A stretch of 64,000 bases of DNA from Cymbidium sinense (lineage: Eukaryota > Streptophyta > Magnoliopsida > Asparagales > Orchidaceae): assembly GCA_021442155.1 (NCBI GenBank), contig JAKCPB010000355.1, forward strand, positions 407,584-471,583, given 5' to 3'. Of this stretch, positions 34,381-46,890 are shown in pieces. A model generated the notes under the pieces. It was not told the origin of the DNA and did not search any database. It saw only the letters and a program-made list of their open reading frames with translations. Position 1 is the first letter of the stretch. Each line of letters opens with the position of its first letter. The position numbers were made by a program, and so were the translations under genes.

Positions 34381-35994
34381 TTAGGGTTTAGGTTTAGCTT
34401 TAGGTTTATTAGGTTTTAGGTGTAGGTTTATTTTTAATTTATTGATTTAGGTTTTAGGGTTTATTGTTTAGGGTTTAGGGTTTAGGGTTTAGGATTTATG
34501 GTTTAGGGTTTAGGGTTTATGGTTTAAGGTTTAAGGTTTAGGGTTTTAGGGTGTATGCTTTTAGGGTTTAGGGTTTAGAGTTTTTATGATTTAGTTAGGT
34601 TTATGGTTTAGGGTTTTAGGGTTTAGGTTTAGGGCTTAGGGCTTAGGGTTTAGTTTAGTGTTTAGATTTAGAGTTTATGGTTATTTTAGAGTTTAGAGTT
34701 TTTAGGTTTTAGGGTTTAGATTTTTGTGTTTAGGGTTTTTTTTAAATTTGATAGTTTAGGTTTATTAGTTTATTTATTTTATTTATTTAGTTTTTTTATT
34801 TAGGTTTATTTTTTTATTTTATTTAGTTTAGTTTATTTATTTTAGTTTATTTATTTTAGTTTAGGTTTTTTTTATTTAGTTTATTTTTAATTTTAGGTTT
34901 AGATTATTTTAGTGGAGTTTTTTTTTTTAGTTTAGGTTTTATGTTTTTTTTATGGTTTTAGGGTTTATGGTTTGTGGTTTAGGGTTTTAGGGTTTAGGGT
35001 TTAGGTTTTATTTAGGAATAGGATTTTTAGCTTTTTAGGTTTAGGTTTTTTTATTTAGGGTTTAGTGTTTTATTTTATTAGATTTAGGGTTTAGGGTTAA
35101 AGGATTAATTTTAGGGTTTAGGGTTTATGGTTATTTAGGGTTTAGGGTTAGGTTTACTTTAGGTTTAGGTTTATTTAGTTTAGTTTAGGTTTTATTTTAT
35201 TTTTTTAGGTTTAGATTTTAGGTTTTTATTTTAAGTTTATTTTTAGGTTTTAATTTTTAGTTTAGGTTTAAGTTTATTTTTAGTTTATTATATTTTATTT
35301 AGTTTAGCATTTTGGTTTAGTTTATTTTAGGTTTAGGTTTAAGTATTATTTATTTTAGTTTTAAGGTATAGGTTTTATTTTTTTATTTATTTTTAGGTTT
35401 TATTTTTAGGATTACTTTTTTAAGTTTAGGTTTTTATTTAGTTTTTATTTTATTTTATTTTAGATTTATTTTATTTTTATTTTTTGGTTTGGTTTTATTT
35501 TATTTTAGGTTTTTATTTTTTAGGTTTCTTTTATTTTTTAATTTATTTTGGGTTTTGTTTATTTTATTTTAGTTTAGTTTATTTTTATTTTAATATATTT
35601 TGGGTTTAGGTTTAGGTTTAGGTTTTCGTTCAAGTTTTTATTTAAATTTTTTATTTTATTTAATTTAAGTTTATATTTTTTTATTTATTTTATTTTTAGG
35701 TTTTTTGTAGTTTAGATTTAGTTTTTTTTTTTGGATTTTAGGATTTAGGGTTTAGTGTTTAGGGTTTAGGGTTTAGGGATTTAGGGTTGTAAGTTTTGGG
35801 GTTTAGGGTTTAAGTTTTGGTTTTTTGGTTTTATGTTTAGGTTTAGGTTTAGGATTTAGGGATTTAGGTTTAGGGATTTAGGGTTGTAAGTTTGGGGTTT
35901 AGGGTTTAGGGTTTTGGTTTGGGTTTTATTTTTAGGTTTAGGTTTTTTAGGTTTAGTTTAGTTTAGGGTTATTTAGCTCAATGTAGTCTTTCAT
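34381..35994 (+). repeat. Telomere-like array, segment 8
   Basis: TTTAGGG-rich at 34,440-34,740 and 34,960-35,160, T-rich C-poor block at 35,160-35,740, and TTTAGGG-rich at 35,740-35,960. The last part contains a local duplication of a roughly 115-bp stretch around TTTAGGGTTGTAAG (35,782 and 35,879). No gene. Confidence 0.88.
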
Positions 35995-36364
35995 TTTTTT
36001 AGAGAATAAATTTAGATTCATATTTCTTCTTTTATTTCATTAACCAAGTAACACAAGTTTTTCTAAGACATAGGTGACATAGATCAAAATTAGCAATAAA
36101 ACCCTATAACTAAAATTGTCTCTCTTTTAGTCATAGTTCAATATATTTAGTAGGTTTCTTAATTTCTCTAGTTTAATCACCCAAGCCTCTCATTTAGATC
36201 CACCATCATATTCGATCTCTTACCACCATGGTGGTAACCTCCATCTCTCCTTCGTTAACTACCATTGCTAGATCACCTCCATATCCAGGCATCTAGATAC
36301 CACTATGATAGCTTTTTGCCTAGATCTAGGTTTATGATGATGTTTCTATCAAGGTTACCATTCT
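35995..36364 (-). pseudogene. Glycine-rich RNA-binding protein 3' fragment, copy 6
   Basis: Same block order as the other copies (3' UTR, CCACCATCATATTCGATCTC, ACCACCATGG, CATTCTTAGG join at 36,359) but eroded by many small deletions. No usable frame. It is the last copy before the array ends. Confidence 0.72.
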
Positions 36365-38200
36365 TAGGTTTAGGTTTATTTTTTAATTTATTTTTTTGTT
36401 ACTTTAGGTTTATGTTTAGTTTGGGTTTAGGGTTTAGGGTTTTTGTTAGGGTTTAGGGTTTTAGGGTTTTAAGGTTTAGGGTTTAGGTTTTAGGGTTTAT
36501 TCATTGGGGTTTAGCATTTATGGTTTAGGGTTCTTTAGGATGTAGGGTTTTGGATGTAGTTTAGGGTTTAGGGTTTAGGGTTTATGATTTAGGGTTTAGT
36601 TTTTTTAATTAACTTATATGTTTATGTTTATTTAGTATATTTATGTTATATTTATTTTAGTTTACTTTATTTTTATTTAGTTTATTTTTTCTAGTTATTT
36701 TATTTTTTTATTTTAGGTTTTTATTTTAGTTTATTTTCTTGTTTAAGATTAGGTTTAAGATTATTTTTTAGTTGAGTTTTATTTTTATTTTATTTTTTTT
36801 AAGTTTAGGTTTATTTTTTAATTTTAGGTTTAGGTTTAGGTTTTTATTTTATTTTTTTAGGTTTAAGTTTTTGGTCTATTTTTACATTTTATTTTTTATT
36901 TTAGGTTTATGCTGATTTTTAGTTTATTTTATTTCATTTAGTTTAGGTTTAGGAAGGTTTAGTTTATTTTAGGTTTAGATTTAGGTTTATGTTTTTATTT
37001 ATTTTAGTTTATTTTAGTTTTGGTTTATGTTTATTTTATTTTTTTTTTATTTTATTTTATTATAGGTTTAGGTTTTTTTTAGTTTTGATCTTTTATCTTA
37101 GGTTTAGGTTTATCTTTTATTGAATTTTAGGTTCATTTTAGGTTTAGGTTTTATTTAGTTTTATTTTATTTTTTTACTTTATGTTTATTTTATTTTTTTT
37201 ACCTTTAGTTTTTATTTTATTTTGGTTTTTTATTCTTATGTTTATTTTTTTTAGTTTAGTTTAGGTTTTTATTTATTTTATTTTAGTTTAATTTTATTTT
37301 TTATTTTATTTTATTTTTATATTTTAGTTTAGGTTTTTATTTTATTTTATTTTATTTAGGTTTAAGTTTTTTTATTTTTTTAAGGCTTTATTTAGTTTAG
37401 GTTTAGGTTTTTAAGTTTATAGTTTAGGTTTTAGTAGTTTAGGGTTTAGGTTTGGATTAGGGTTTAGTTTAGGGTTTAGGCATAGTGTTTAGGTTTTATT
37501 TAAGGTTTTAGGTTTAGGGTTTTAGGGTTAGGGTTTAGTTTAGGGTTATGGTTTAGTTTAGGTTTAAGTTTAGGGTTTAGGGTTTAGGGTTTAGGTTAGT
37601 TTAGGGTTTAGGTTTAGATTTTAGGGTTTTAGGTTTTTTATTTAGGGTTTATGCTTTAGGGTTTAGGGTTTTTAGGGTTTAAGGTTTATGGTTTAGGCTC
37701 AGTTTAGGGATTAGAGTTTAGGGTTTAGGGTTTTGCATCTAGGGTTAGGGTTTAGTGCTTAGGATTTAGGGTTTAGAGTTTAAGGTTTTTTATTTTTTTT
37801 TAAATTAAGTAAACCGATAGGTTTAAGTTTATTTAGTATATTTAATTTATTTTTTATTTATTTTAGTTTACTTTATTTTTTATTTTTATTTATCTTAGTT
37901 TACATATTCTATGTTTATTTATTTTAGTTTATTTTTTAAATTTTAGGTTTAGGTTTAGGTTTATTTTTTAGTTGAGTTTATTTTTATTTTATTTTTTTAG
38001 GTTTAGACTTAGTTCTTTATTCTTAGTTTAGGTTTAGGTTTTTATTTTATTTTTTTAGGTTTATGTTTTAGGTTTATTTTTTAGGTTTTAATTTTTAGTT
38101 TAGGTTTAGGTTTATTTTTAGTTTATTTTATTTTATTTAGTTTAGGTTTAGCTTTAGTTTTAATTTATTTTAGGTTTTATTTATTTTAGTTTAGGTTTTA
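36365..38200 (+). repeat. Telomere-like array, segment 9
   Basis: TTTAGGG-rich at about 36,410-36,600 and 37,420-37,790, each followed by a T-rich block that opens with the array's marker (degenerate near 36,607; AAATTAAGTAAACCGATAGG near 37,801). It is interrupted at 38,201 by the 3' end of LINE 4. No gene. Confidence 0.88.
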
Positions 38201-38221
38201 GGGAAACCCATGATTGGGTAT

Positions 38222-38227
38222 TTTATT
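38222..38227 (-). promoter_or_regulatory. LINE 4 polyadenylation signal AATAAA
   Basis: AATAAA on minus within GAATAAAATACCC, about 20 bases from the 3' end. Same position as in LINEs 2 and 3. Confidence 0.55.
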
Positions 38228-38229
38228 CA

Positions 38230-41200
38230 CAAAAGGGTTACAGGTCTTAGGGGATAAACTCAACTACTCAAAGAGCTACAATCACTAGTAAATCCCCATC
38301 TAAGTACATCCAGAGCAAAAGAAAACATTAAAATAATCAAAAGATACAAGTTGATTAACATAATAGGCTAAAGAAAGGATAAGGCCAATGCTCTGATGGT
38401 TGTAAGAGTGCTTGGTAATATGGAGCAAACCCAAGATAAAAGAGAGAACACACGCAAAGTGATAATGAGAGAAAGATTAGAGCAGTTAAGGTACTAAATG
38501 ATAGAAGGAAACAATATAATATGAGTATGATAATAAGGAAATGTGATAGAAGGCTCGCTCAATCACACCATGTTGGGGCAGATCAAATATGAGCATCCAA
38601 ACTTCAAAGGGTTACATCACATGAGCTACCAAACCAAAAGGTGAGTATCACGACCATCATAGCCAACAAACCGTGAGAAGGAAGCACCAGGTTGATATTC
38701 TTGTGAGCTTTATTACACGCAAACCTAAGCAAAATCATATCTAAAATATATAGGTAATTGCAGAGCTGAAGGATAAGGAGTCTCATTCAAGAAAATTATC
38801 ATCAATAGAGCCATCTTGAGTTGAGAATACATAAACATAAGTGAGTGAGCCATCTTCAGAATCTCATGAATAGCCATATTGAAGGAATAGTTCAAGCATA
38901 ATGCAGACAAGAATCAACCTATATCAATAATAGCTGATGCATTGGGAAAGCAGATAAATTAAGCAAAAAATCCAATCCCTAAGCATGAGATCCATTAGAA
39001 AACGGGAGGCCAAATAATTTCCATAAGAGAATAAGAAAAACAAAGATGTAACCAAGAGTAAAGCGCAGAAGAGCCAAGACATCCAAAGCCAATACATGAA
39101 AGGGCATAGCATTCAGGACGAGCCCCAAGACAAAAAGACGATGCGAGCACAAGCCATTGGGTCCCAGAATAGAAACAACAAGGGTAATGTAGATCCGATT
39201 AGGATAATGAGCAATACCAAGATAGAAATAGCAAGGGCACTAGAGAAACCCAACAACAAAATCTAGTGCAATAGAAATACAAATTAGGATCCACATTATG
39301 ATCAGAAAAAAGACAAACAAATAGTCAAGACAAAAAATAGCAAGCAATAACAAGGCGAAGGCCAAGAGAAGGGACAACATAGTTACATAATTCGAAAGCC
39401 ACATACACCAATGACCAAAACAAATAGAGACATAATCAAAACATAGAGAAACCCTTAATCATATCAGAGCAGCTAGAACCTGGAAAAACTACGGTGTTGA
39501 GCCAGAAATCGATAGCCAATCCCAATAGAGAGGTTATTGTCATTGGAACCCACCAAAGGGTCAAAATTGTATTCAAATGAAAAAATATCATTAGAATCGA
39601 GACAAAACAAGATAATAGGTAACAAGGAAAACCAAGGCAAAAAACCAGCAGACAAAACAAATAGGCAAACCATCCAAGCCTCTCAAGAATGGACAATGCC
39701 ATAGTTAATAGAAGATATAACATAGGAATAAGTATCTTGAGTGCATCAATCAGAATACCAAAAACCTAAGACAATCAAGACAACAAAAAAATAGCTAAGC
39801 CATAAAACCACCCATGATAAATGCAATGGATACCTTGGGGTTTCAAAACCAACCAAGCTTTGGTACCATCTTGCTGAACAAAACAAACCAAAACCCGAAT
39901 AGCAGAGTATTAATCCGGTGCAATAACCAAGGCAGTAATACCAACAAGCGGCCAAGAATCCACCCAAAAAGCATATAAAGATAGGTTAAACTCACCATAA
40001 GCCAATCCAATAAGGGACATTAACATTAGCGGATGATTAGTCACATTAATCATGGGAAAGAATACAAAGACTAGTATTGAAAAAAGTAACAATTCCATTC
40101 CTCCAAAGAGATATTAGTGTAGAGATGGGATATCAATCAACAAAATAATAGCATAAAAGCAACCAATAGGTGCTCAATAGATCTAAGAGCAGTTTAGTCC
40201 TCATGCATTGATTAAGAAACCATAGTGAAAGGTAAATCGGTAAAATCCGGCTAAATTACCACATAACTTATAGCGATTAAAGTACCGCCGATTAAGAGAT
40301 AATAGATCATGTACAGTGACAAATCCGCGGTGAAAATCAAAAAAGCTACCACATTAGGAACATTCATAACGGCAACTATCCCAATTTAGCCCATAATCCT
40401 TGGAGAAATACCCAGCTTGCCATAACAATCATTGAGTATACAAAACATAGGTTAAGAGCTAAGAAAGTTGATTAGGCACGATTGATCTACACAATACTAG
40501 CGTAAAAATACTATAGCGGTTATGGTGTCAGGACAATTAATCGAGATAAATCAATCCACTAACCTCCAAAATCTTAAAAAAAGACACACAACATCAGACT
40601 ATAGTACTTCTCAAACAGAAATGACACTCCAGTCCAAGTAGGTAACAACACAAACCCATTGGATGCAGGATTACAATATAAACAATGACTGTAAATATGA
40701 TTCACACCACCACGAAATGAGCGGCAATCGACAAATAATCAGTTCGAGAAAGTGACTCCCATCGAGCAACTAATGCAACATTGTAAGCCACTAGAATATA
40801 AAATAAGAAGATGATTCCAAATAAAGCCATCAATACCAATCAGGAGTTTTGAGAAAATGAAGGTCCAAAACCAAAACTTGCTAAGACAGTAGCAGGCAAG
40901 ATGGCAAAAAATAGCGGGAAAACTGGGAGAAGCGGCTAAAAAATCTGCAACTCAACCACGGTGATGAAAAAACCAAATCAACAAACAAATCAACAAACAA
41001 CCATGGCAGCAAACCTCCAAAACCCAAAAAGCAATGAAGCCCAATCCATTCCAATATAAGGATTTCAGACCCAAAAAACCATTAAGAGAGACATGTACAA
41101 TTTCTTCCCTTGCGAAAGCATCGAGGTTATGCATTATATAAGCAAGGACGGGTACATAAAACTCAAGCCCAACAACCAAAATCTTTTCAGATAAGTGATG

Positions 41201-41560
41201 GAACCTTTATGAATAAGGCCTTTAAGGGTAAAGAGTCCCAAGGAATGTAAGCATCGGTCAAAGAAGTACTATAATCATCAAAATAAAACGCAACCAGATA
41301 ATGCACCTAATGATGCCTAGAATCAACATAGTTAGTAGCAATGCTCCAAGCCATATTGTCGGTGAAAAACGGTTATAGGAGTTAGTATAAAAGTCTTAGC
41401 CCATCAAAATAGATAACTTCCTCCACCAAAAAATAGAAAGCCCAACTAAAGGAGAAGGTAAAGGCACAAGTCATGGCAAAGAGCACAAGACAATGAGATC
41501 TATGAGGAGTATCCATAAAGAACATAGGGAAACAGAAAATCAAAAAAAGGGAGGCAAAGA
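38230..41560 (-). other. LINE 4 long 3' untranslated region
   Basis: About 3.4 kb without a recognisable protein. 38,230-38,900 aligns well with 24,535-25,200 of LINE 3. 40,370-40,800 aligns loosely with 26,700-27,090. Between 38,950 and 40,300 and after 40,800 I find little clear correspondence. Minus frames (for example 39,436-39,723) are hydrophobic low-complexity and not credible genes. Confidence 0.5.
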
Positions 41561-41566
41561 GGAGAA

Positions 41567-42020
41567 TTAGATTCTGAGGTAAGGAAGCCCAGAGTTGTCC
41601 AAGTTAACCAGACCATGCAAGTATTTGGGTAATGTAAATTGATCAAAGAAGATGATACTGTCTAATCTCGTACCCAGATTTGCAAGGTAATCGGCACAGG
41701 CGTTACCTTCACGCCAAATATGAGTGATGGTAAAATTCAGTTGAGAGAGAAGAGCCCTAGTTTGCTTGAGGAGGTAGAACAAACAAGCGTTGCACATATT
41801 GGTAGAAGTCAAAAGATCAATGAGAAGAGCTCCACCTCTATCCAAATATTGAGCCACCATTTTGAATACAAATTTCTAAAGCTTTGTGGACTTCCATAAG
41901 CTCGGATAAGGACGATCGGAAATAAGAGGATAAGCAAATGCACATAGGACTATACCCTTAGAATCCCTGAAAATGCCTCCACAAGAGCCATTATGAGAGG
42001 AGCATGATTAATTTTAATAA
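41567..42020 (-). pseudogene. LINE 4 RNase H, broken
   Basis: The minus frame at 41,567-41,860 has ALLIDLLTSTNM and IWREGNACADYLANLG, the last Asp motif. The first part near 42,000 is frameshifted and the N-T-D-G-S motif is lost to small deletions (reads NHAPL). The Glu segment is also disrupted. Confidence 0.8.
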
Positions 42021-42029
42021 TATGATCAA

Positions 42030-42960
42030 GAGGTTTTTTCCAAAAAACCATTCTATCATTTCGATAGTAAGTCTGGTTTGGAAGGTTGAGGCCCAATTTA
42101 TTGGCTACAGATTTACAGCCTTTAAAATGTTTGTGATGAATTAAGTTGGCTTTAAATAATTCAAAAATTTTATTTTTAGTTTTAGCAATAATCCTCATGT
42201 GATTCATCCGAATCCCACGATGTTTAGCATCATTTTGGTCCATCCATATGAACCAAATAAGAATAATGGCGATTATGATTTTAATATGACCTTTAATTGC
42301 ATTGTCAAAGTAAACTTCAAGAAATTGATATAAATTAAAAGAATAATTAAAATTGATAGTGTTGAATAGATCGTCATACCAAATCCAAATTTTAGAGGCA
42401 ATAGCTCCATTAACAAAACATGGTTAACATTCTCAATATGAGAACAACATTGGCATTTAGGGTAAGTAAAACCCTTTACCCCACAACAAAGAGTCAGAAT
42501 AAAGTTTTTAGGATAACCAAGTATAGAGTAAGAAGAGGGATATTGTTATTCCAAATTTTGGAGAACACAATAGAAGAATCGAGTGTCTTTAGTGTGAAGC
42601 CACACATTTTAAGTTGAAAGCCCCATTATGAGATAGCTTAAAGATAATCGATCATGATTGTTAGGAGTGATAGGAATATTAGTAATCATATTTAAGAAAG
42701 TGGAAGGAATAGAATCAATAATCTTACTAGTGTTCCACTTGTGGTTTTGCGAATGAATTAACTCTAAGAGCGAAGTGGAGTGAGTGTAAGTAAGTCATCA
42801 ATGGATCAACAACCACTCCGGTTGTCTTGCCAAAGAAGGAATTGCCGAGTTTATGCCCAAAAAAAATTAAGGATTCAATCCCATTTTGAGAACAAAGTCT
42901 TCTCCATACGGAGAGTCACCCATTTAAAGGGACAAATGAGAGGGTGTTTACCCGGCAATA
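42030..42960 (-). pseudogene. LINE 4 zf-RVT region, broken
   Basis: The minus frame at 41,950-42,243 gives NDAKHRGIRMNHMRIIAKTK and GCKSVANKLGLNLP, the linker between zf-RVT and RNase H. Near 42,450 the CQCCSHIENVNHV segment of zf-RVT is readable, with small deletions. The Trp-rich lead-in lies near 42,800-42,940. Confidence 0.72.
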
Positions 42961-43049
42961 TTTAGAGGTCATGAAATTGGCCCAAAAGGCTATTTTGCTC
43001 TAAAATTCCACCAAAGTTTGTAGGAGAAGGCATTGATAACTTCTTTGAT

Positions 43050-44300
43050 GGATTTACAACCCACCTCCCTCTTCAAGAGTACCACAATTTTGAACCAAGA
43101 TGACCAGTGCATTTTTTAGAGGAGGTATTGGTTCCCGGAAGAATTTGTTTAATAGGCGCTCAATTCTATTGATGGTAGAGTTGGTAAAAATGGTTTGGAG
43201 ATGGTATATAGGCATGGAATTTAGAGTGCTCTTGATCAAGGTAAGCCTACCAAGAGAGTAAATGAAATTCCCAAACTAAAATTTTGTTAGAAATTTTTAA
43301 ATTAGATCATCAAAAGGTGTAATCTTTTTTGGCCTTTAAAAGGAGCAAGGTAATTAAGAGGGAGTTGATTTTGCTTAAAATTAGTAATTTTGGATATTTG
43401 GTTAAGTCTTAGGTGGAATCTTAGTTGAAGGAATAAAACTGCATTTTCCTTCATTAAGAAAAAGGCCACTAACTTTACCAAAATCATTTAGAAGGTTCTT
43501 AATGGTTTTAACATGTTGAAGGGAGCCATTGGGATAATGAAATCATCTAAAATAAGATGAGAAATAAGGAAGCCTCCATGAGTTTTAAAAGACATATTAG
43601 GATTATTAGCAAAAGATCATTAAGGCTCCTAGACGGTATTCAATAGCGATAAAAAGAGAAGGTGATAGTGGGTCACCTTGCCTCAAACCATGGCTAGAAG
43701 GAAAGAAACCTATGGACTCACCATTCAAGATAATCAAAACCGCATTAGTGATACACCTTTTATAATCGATAAAACTATCGAAAAACCAAACAAATTCAGA
43801 TTTGAAAGAGAAAATCCCATGAGAGATTGTCAAATGCTTTAGCGATGTCCAATTTGAATAAGATGTTGCCTCCTCTAGAAGGGACATCAATGTCATGAAC
43901 CAGCTCTTGTGCAAGAAGAATATTATTTGATATTACTCTGTGTTTAACAAAACTAGTTTGATTTGGGGAGATGATTTTAGGAAGCAAAGGGCTAAGTCTA
44001 TTGTTTATTAATTTAGCAATGAGTTTTGAAAAAGGTGCAAAAATCATAAAATAGATTGAGATTGTTAGTTTTGGAAATAAGGATAATAGAAGTGCTAGAA
44101 AAGTATTTGGGAATAGGATTACCATCAAAGAAATCAATAACAGCATCAACTAAATCAATTTTAATAAATGACCAACAATGATGAAAGAAGTGGGTCGTAT
44201 AGCCGTCGGGGCAACGAGTCGGTTTCATGTTAAGAGTATTACTAATCTCCTCTTAAGGACACATAGTGAGTAAATGATTATCTTCACGAATCATAGGGGA
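43050..44300 (-). pseudogene. LINE 4 reverse transcriptase, broken
   Basis: The pieces on minus are: 44,013-44,228 (DGYTTHFFHHCW, IPKYFSSTSIILI); 43,796-44,149 (KLIAKLINNRLSPLL, GGNILFKLDIAKAFDNLSW); 43,606-43,914 (NGESIGFF, GLRQGDPLSPSLF); and near 43,555 the catalytic SHLILDDFII with the Asp pair intact. The thumb lies at 43,054-43,487. Many small frameshifts. Confidence 0.86.
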
Positions 44301-45455
44301 TAAGATGAGTGTTTGATAAAGTTCCTAGCGGATTAGAATTTAATAAAGTTTGGAAATGATGTATGTAATCCTTAATATCATTGTTATCGGTTATCCATTC
44401 ACCATTAGAGTTCTTAATTTTCTTAATCGAATTTAAGGCTCTCCATTTTTTTACAAATGGCATAAAATACTTGTGTTCTTCACCATCGACAATATGCTTG
44501 CTAGCTTTTGACTCAATAGGTTTCTTCCATGTTTTGATAATTAAGGTATTCTTGGCAATGTTCAATTCTTCCAGTTCTTGGGATCGGTCAACCTCTTCAA
44601 GAGAACAAACCTCTTGTTCCATAGCTTTAAGATTTGTGAAAAGGTTTTGAAAATGTGTTTGTTCCACCAATTGAGATTTTGTTTAAGTCTTTTGAGCTTA
44701 AGCCAAAGATGAGTCATACCTTTAACATTATCCAGAAAAGGGCCATCCAATTAGTGAGGCGACATTGGTGAAGTCACTATGTTGGGTCCACATATTTTGA
44801 AATCTGAAGGAGAGGGAGTACGGGGTAGGGGATTTTGAAGGAAATCAAAAGAGGAGCATGGTTGACAAGGTTCTCAAATGCTCAACAATGGTAGACCTTG
44901 ATCCAAAGAGAATTAAATAGGGTCCCATCTAGGCCAAAGTCTAGAGTTGTGCACGTGTAATTAGACCCAAGTGAAACCAATGTCGATCGGTGCAATCAAG
45001 GATCATATTTGAGAAGTCCTCCATGGAATGATGGTTAGGAGAACATCCTCCCCTTCTTTCCAACTAGCTATGATAGTATTGAAATCACCTCCCAACCAGG
45101 GAAGGTTAGCCGAGGAAGTGAAGGTGCGTAAGTGATTCCAAATAATGTTCCTACCAGCTCTATTACAAGAAGCATAGATAAAAGAGCCAAAAGCCGATAA
45201 GCCACCAAAGGAGATTTTGACATTAACCAATTGGTCAAGATCATCAATGATGGAAATGGAGATGGAGTTATTCCAAAAGCACCAAATTTTATTATTTGAA
45301 AAAAAATGAAACCAAGTGATCTAGCGACAAAAGCAATCTTAGAAGAATTAATGAGAGGTTCAATAAGAACAAGTAACTTGATATTATGAACGACAAAGAC
45401 TCTAACACGATTGCGGACAAGAAGAGACCCACAACCCGGATATTCCAAATAAGAA
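44284..45455 (-). pseudogene. LINE 4 APE-type endonuclease and linker, broken
   Basis: The minus frame at 45,068-45,448 contains LLVLIEPLINSSKIAFVARS. At 45,003-45,230 are SFIYASCNRAGRNIIWNHL and LPWLGGDFNTIIASWKEG with the conserved Asp. At 44,284-44,670 is the linker into the reverse transcriptase (NGEWITDNNDIKD). At 44,562-44,750 is WLKLKRLKQNLNWWNKHIF. The N-terminal FLIWNI motif is at about 45,450. Confidence 0.83.
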
Positions 45456-45479
45456 AATTAATGATAAGGGAAAACCAAA

Positions 45480-46890
45480 AGGGAAAAAAAGAAGAGAAAG
45501 GAGAGAGGAAAGAAATGATGACACATTACTTATGTGGGGTGGAAGAAGAGCGAGTGGTTCTAATGAAGTTATTATTAGAAATTTTTGCTTTGTAGGATTT
45601 TTTATTTTTAACAATTTGAAAGGGTCTATCAGAATCCAAATTATCTCCATCAGAAAGAGATTGATTTTTGTGTTCTAGAAAAGTAGAAGGATCTATCAAT
45701 ATTTTAGAAGATTTCACCTTCTTCCTATCGATAGAGTGTGAGAAATTGGGTTCAATTGTTGATTGTCACTCACAAGGAAATAGATGGAGAAGTTCTAGCA
45801 CCATTCGTAATACAAATATCTTTCTCAATATGTTAAGCCATAGGGTCATCATTATTTTGGTCCATTATATGATTCTCATTCAAATTGTTTAGTTGGGTGT
45901 CCAATATAAGGCTACCATTCAATTTTTTATTTAAATTGAAAGAGCTATCATGGGAATCCATTAGCGGGTAAGGTTAGGTAAATTGTCATTGATATTGTCA
46001 CACCCCTCAATGTGCTCAGTAGGAGGTGTGGGGAGGAGAGGTTCTTTTTGAGTATCTTTAGGCACATATGCTAGAGTAGTGGTTTTCCCGTTCCATTAAT
46101 GGTAGTCTTATTCGTGGTAAATTTTTTGAGATTAGGATGAAGCACAAAGCATTCAGTGGTCATGCGTGAATCTTGCGGTGAGTGCAAAAGATAGGAAAAT
46201 TTTGAATTACTTTTTTGACTATATCCAAATTTTTCAGCCAATCCAAACCTCTTTGGGATATTTTTTGTGATCTATCTCAACGAGAATATGCGACGATGGC
46301 CTAGTTCTAGTGGCCGTTGCTTGGTCAATTTGGAGAGGCCTACCAAAAAGCAAGACAAACAAAACTTGATGAGTGACATAATGTATGATGTTAGGAAAAG
46401 CAAGCCAAAGAGGGACAATGGGAGATTCCTCTTTGACATCAAAGAGGGACCATTTAATAATCGCATATGACAATTATGCACAAAATAAGAATGACGGCGA
46501 AATTGAATAATCTAAATCATTTGAGAGTTGAATAAGAATGTGAGGGATCGATCAGATGAAAGTACCCTAATTTTAAACTATGAAAGATGGAGCGAATATT
46601 ATCAAGAGTCAGGCCAAAGAGAGAATTTACCCAGTGAACTCGAAGGGCTTAGCAAGTTTTTCAACATCCTGATCTGAGCACATTACTAGCGGCAATCCAC
46701 GATAAGAAGTAGAAATGAGATTAACCGAAGCATTCGAGCTAGGGATCTTACTAGATAAGGCATCTTTGAATGATTTAACAAGTGCATTATAAAACCTATA
46801 GAATCGAGGCAAGGCTATAAGTCGAGCGAAAGTCGGTGCCGGTGGAGCGATGGTAGGATTGAGACGAGCCTCCGCCATTGCTTTAATCCA
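45480..46890 (-). pseudogene. LINE 4 ORF1 (DUF4283 plus altered CCHC), broken
   Basis: The minus frame at 46,627-46,878 has KSFKDALSSKIPSSN and SYRGLPLVMCSDQDVEKLAKPF. At 46,234-46,473 are FDVKEESPIVPLWLAFPN and FGRPLQIDQATAT. The zinc knuckle near 46,175 reads FCTHRKIHA, so the second Cys is Arg, and an in-frame stop follows. A Ser-rich tail runs to 45,500. Confidence 0.8.
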
